Positions 62,134-64,000 of a DNA stretch of 64,000 bases are shown here, piece by piece; the first letter of the stretch is position 1; the number at the start of each line of letters is the position of its first letter. The position numbers were made by a program, and so were the translations under genes. The stretch is taken from the NCBI GenBank assembly GCA_016201045.1, contig JACQDM010000007.1, positions 186,001-250,000 on the forward strand. Direction: 5' to 3'. Origin of the DNA: Afipia sp. GTDB taxonomy: Bacteria; Pseudomonadota; Alphaproteobacteria; Rhizobiales; Xanthobacteraceae. Under the pieces are notes generated by a model. It did not search any database, was not told where the DNA came from, and saw nothing but the letters and a program-made list of their open reading frames with translations.

Positions 62134-62295
62134 ATGCGGCTTCATGCGGACGGCAGCGAACGCGAGAGCAGGCTTTGTCTTGCCGCCGTCGTCGCCATCA
62201 TGCTGCTCACCGGATCGGCGATCCTGATCTCGGGCCTGCATTACTATTCGCCGAAAACGGCGATGACTCGCGTCGTGCTCTCAGCGCCGTTCTGA
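62134..62295 (+). CDS. Small single-helix membrane protein (53 aa)
   Basis: This short ORF starts at ATG 62134, 8 nt after GGGGAG. It encodes a charged N-terminus (RLHADGSERESR), one membrane helix (about 15-36, CLAAVVAIMLLTGSAILISGL) and a short basic tail. It also lies in frame in a longer ORF from 61702, which is antisense to psiF and not credible. Its function is unknown. Confidence 0.45.
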   Translation: MRLHADGSERESRLCLAAVVAIMLLTGSAILISGLHYYSPKTAMTRVVLSAPF

Positions 62296-62628
62296 TTGCG
62301 GCGGCATTCGTCGCGCAGCGCGTTCTCATTTGCGGCAACAATGTGAAGCTCGTGTGGAACCTCAGGCGTGCGCGTTCACGCGAATTCACTTCGCCCCGAA
62401 TTTAATCTCCGTTTAACGAAATGACGCCTTAATGCCGCTTCGCATTATTGCGAATTGCTGCGGCGAAACATGATGTTCGCGGGCATTTGAAAACAGATGC
62501 GGCTTTGTTTGCGCGCTCGCGCGCGGTTCCATCGCCGCAGGACGCGGACATGGTTAGCGAAGTCTTTGCGTCGCGTTGAGTGCGTGTTGGGGAGTTGCGT
62601 GCGTGCTGAGTTTGGGGATGCGGGCCGG
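62296..62628. other. Intergenic stretch, no gene seen
   Basis: A 333-bp gap upstream of the DUF2778 gene. The middle (62400-62470) is AT-richer and could carry that gene's promoter. No ORF has a supportable start. Confidence 0.4.
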
Positions 62629-63678
62629 ATGAGATATTCCGTCCTCGCCTACGACACAGAAGTGTCGCCTGCGCAGTCGTTCCGGAAAGCTTTTTCGGTC
62701 ACGCTCGGATTCGCGGCGCTTGTGCTGGCGACGCTGGCGGCGACCTGGGCGCTCTACACATACATCGGCGGCCTCAGCCTCTCTCACACATCATCCGATC
62801 TTCGCACCGTCGCGTTCGCGCGCGCGGTGACTTTCGCCAAATCCGACACGCGCCCGCCATTCGACGCACAGGCCCAATCGACAGCTTTCAACGAACGTTT
62901 CATTTCACGCTCCGACGACGTCACCGCCTCACTACCGCCGGCGGGCCGTTTCGATGTTGCCTACGCTGCAGCTCCCGAAATTCTCCCGCCTGAGCCTGAA
63001 GCAACGCCCGCCCCTTCGCCGCCGCCAAAACCTGCGGAAGTCGCAAGCATTCCTCTGCCCGCTGAAAAACCCGCAAGCCTTCGCGCGCGGATGAAAGACA
63101 GCATCGTGCGCAAGGAGATCGCGCTCGCCAACAAGGCGGCAACACTCACGGCCAGCGCGAAGAGCGTTTTCGAACGCCTGTTCGGAAAGCCCGAATCCGG
63201 ACCGCAACTGGCCTATGCCGGATCCGATGGCGGCATTCTCAGCGGCAACGACGACAAGACGGCCGAAGTCAGCCTCAAGCCGCCGTTCAGCCGCGACACT
63301 GCCGTCTACGACATCACGGCGAAAAAGGTGTATCTGCCGGACGGCACCGAACTCGAAGCGCATTCGGGCCTCGGCGACAAGCTCGACGATCCGCGTTTCG
63401 TCAGCCTGCGCATGCGCGGCGCAACGCCGCCGCATGTTTACGATCTCAAATTGCGCGAGAGCCTGTTTCATGGCGTCGAGGCAATTCGCCTGAACCCCGT
63501 CGGCGGCGAGGACGCGATCCACGGCCGCGATGGGCTGCTGGCTCACACTTACATGCTGGGGCCGAGCGGACAGTCCAACGGCTGCGTCTCGTTCAAGGAC
63601 TACAACCGCTTCCTGCGCGCCTACAAAAATAACGAGATCAAGCGCCTCGCCGTGATCGCGAGCCTCGACAAGATCTGA
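62629..63678 (+). CDS. DUF2778 protein, L,D-transpeptidase-like, membrane anchored
   Basis: A 349-residue protein: one membrane helix near the N-terminus (about 24-45), a Pro/Ala-rich periplasmic linker (about 110-150), and a C-terminal DUF2778 domain. The domain has GTELEAHSGLGDKLDDPRFV, VYDLKLRESLFHGVEAIRL, and SNGCVSFKDYNRFL with the presumed catalytic Cys after His in LAHTYMLGP. DUF2778 resembles L,D-transpeptidases, which cross-link peptidoglycan or attach proteins to it; activity here is inferred. The ATG at 62629 gives a normal N-terminus, and the frame is open to 62497. Confidence 0.85.
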   Translation: MRYSVLAYDTEVSPAQSFRKAFSVTLGFAALVLATLAATWALYTYIGGLSLSHTSSDLRTVAFARAVTFAKSDTRPPFDAQAQSTAFNERFISRSDDVTASLPPAGRFDVAYAAAPEILPPEPEATPAPSPPPKPAEVASIPLPAEKPASLRARMKDSIVRKEIALANKAATLTASAKSVFERLFGKPESGPQLAYAGSDGGILSGNDDKTAEVSLKPPFSRDTAVYDITAKKVYLPDGTELEAHSGLGDKLDDPRFVSLRMRGATPPHVYDLKLRESLFHGVEAIRLNPVGGEDAIHGRDGLLAHTYMLGPSGQSNGCVSFKDYNRFLRAYKNNEIKRLAVIASLDKI

Positions 63679-63754
63679 GGCGCGCGCCGCACCCGCGACT
63701 TGACGGATTCCGCCGCGAAACGCATCCTTCCCGATATTCATTCGGGAGTTTTAC

Positions 63755-64000
63755 ATGATCCTCGTGACCGGCAGCGTCATCGTCCAGAGCAAGAGCTTCG
63801 CGGAGGCGCGCCGCCTGAGCATCGAACACACCAACCGCTCGCGCGCAGAACCCGGCTGCATCTCCCACGACGTACATGTCGATTGCGAAAACCCGCTGCG
63901 GCTGGTGTTCGTCGAGCGCTGGGCGGATCGCGACGCGCTGCTGAAGCATTTCGCCGTTCCCGCCTCGCGGCAATTCATCAAGGACTTGTCGGCCTGTCTC
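63755..64000 (+). CDS. ABM-domain (YgiN-like) monooxygenase, 3' truncated by window
   Basis: The first 82 codons of a small antibiotic-biosynthesis-monooxygenase-fold protein. The typical TGSVIVQSKSFAEARRLSIEH strand-helix, the EPGCISHDVHVDCENP segment and FVERWADRDALLKHF are visible. These dimeric proteins oxidise quinols or other aromatics, or only bind them. GGGAG lies 7 nt before ATG 63755. The end is outside the window. Confidence 0.85.
   Translation, partial: MILVTGSVIVQSKSFAEARRLSIEHTNRSRAEPGCISHDVHVDCENPLRLVFVERWADRDALLKHFAVPASRQFIKDLSACL

Overview
The window is a chromosomal segment of an alphaproteobacterium, most likely a Hyphomicrobiales (Rhizobiales) member of the Bradyrhizobium / Rhodopseudomonas / Afipia group (Nitrobacteraceae). 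This assignment is an inference from gene content and order: a GC-rich background, a class I PHA synthase, a SufBCDS-type Fe-S operon, argC, the run dsbA-aroQ-accB-accC-aat with DUF2155 and NDUFA12-family genes alongside, a split-S1 RNase E, DUF2778 and BA14K-family proteins, and a B12-dependent (class II) ribonucleotide reductase. No rRNA, tRNA, CRISPR array or complete insertion sequence was recognised.

Layout. 1-6.5 kb: 3' end of phaC, a MAPEG protein, argC, a secreted MBL-fold hydrolase, a DedA protein and parE. The parE frame carries an in-frame TAG codon between its N-terminal tail and the ATPase domain. 6.5-10.7 kb: FAD monooxygenase, RhlE-like RNA helicase with a long leader, and a diguanylate cyclase. 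10.7-18.6 kb, minus strand: a suf locus reading cysteine desulfurase (IscS-like), sufB, an unrecognised AT-richer gene, sufC (TTG start), sufD, sufS, sufT, sufA and a TfoX-N protein. 18.8-22.9 kb: an alpha/beta hydrolase, a GST gene coupled to a 43-codon ORF behind a palindromic promoter, anmK and tyrS.

22.9-37.7 kb is an envelope and RNA section: an AsmA-like protein, a Bcp-type peroxiredoxin with a lysine-rich tail, an M23 peptidase, prfB with its programmed +1 frameshift, PBP1A, an AmiC-type amidase, and rne behind a hairpin-rich leader of about 690 bp. 37.7-47.9 kb: aminotransferase, BepA-like M48 peptidase, DsbA/ScsC-like oxidoreductase, aroQ, accBC, aat, DUF2155, NDUFA12-like, MscS and BA14K. 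48.0-51.6 kb: a repeat-rich autotransporter and an EamA transporter.

The accessory material lies at 51.8-60.7 kb. A two-gene, ATGA-overlapping cassette (51867-53377) encodes a ComF-like phosphoribosyltransferase and a stand-alone DprA/SLOG protein. It is visibly AT-richer than its surroundings and is the best candidate for a little-described conflict or defence system. Next come nrdJ, with a candidate NrdR box pair and a structured leader of about 370 nt, and then a DUF4238 gene only 4 bp behind nrdJ. A HigB/HigA-like toxin-antitoxin pair follows, sitting between a broken copy and an intact copy of the same small membrane-protein gene. 60.7-64 kb: small conserved proteins, PsiF, a DUF2778 L,D-transpeptidase-like protein and the 5' end of an ABM-domain monooxygenase.
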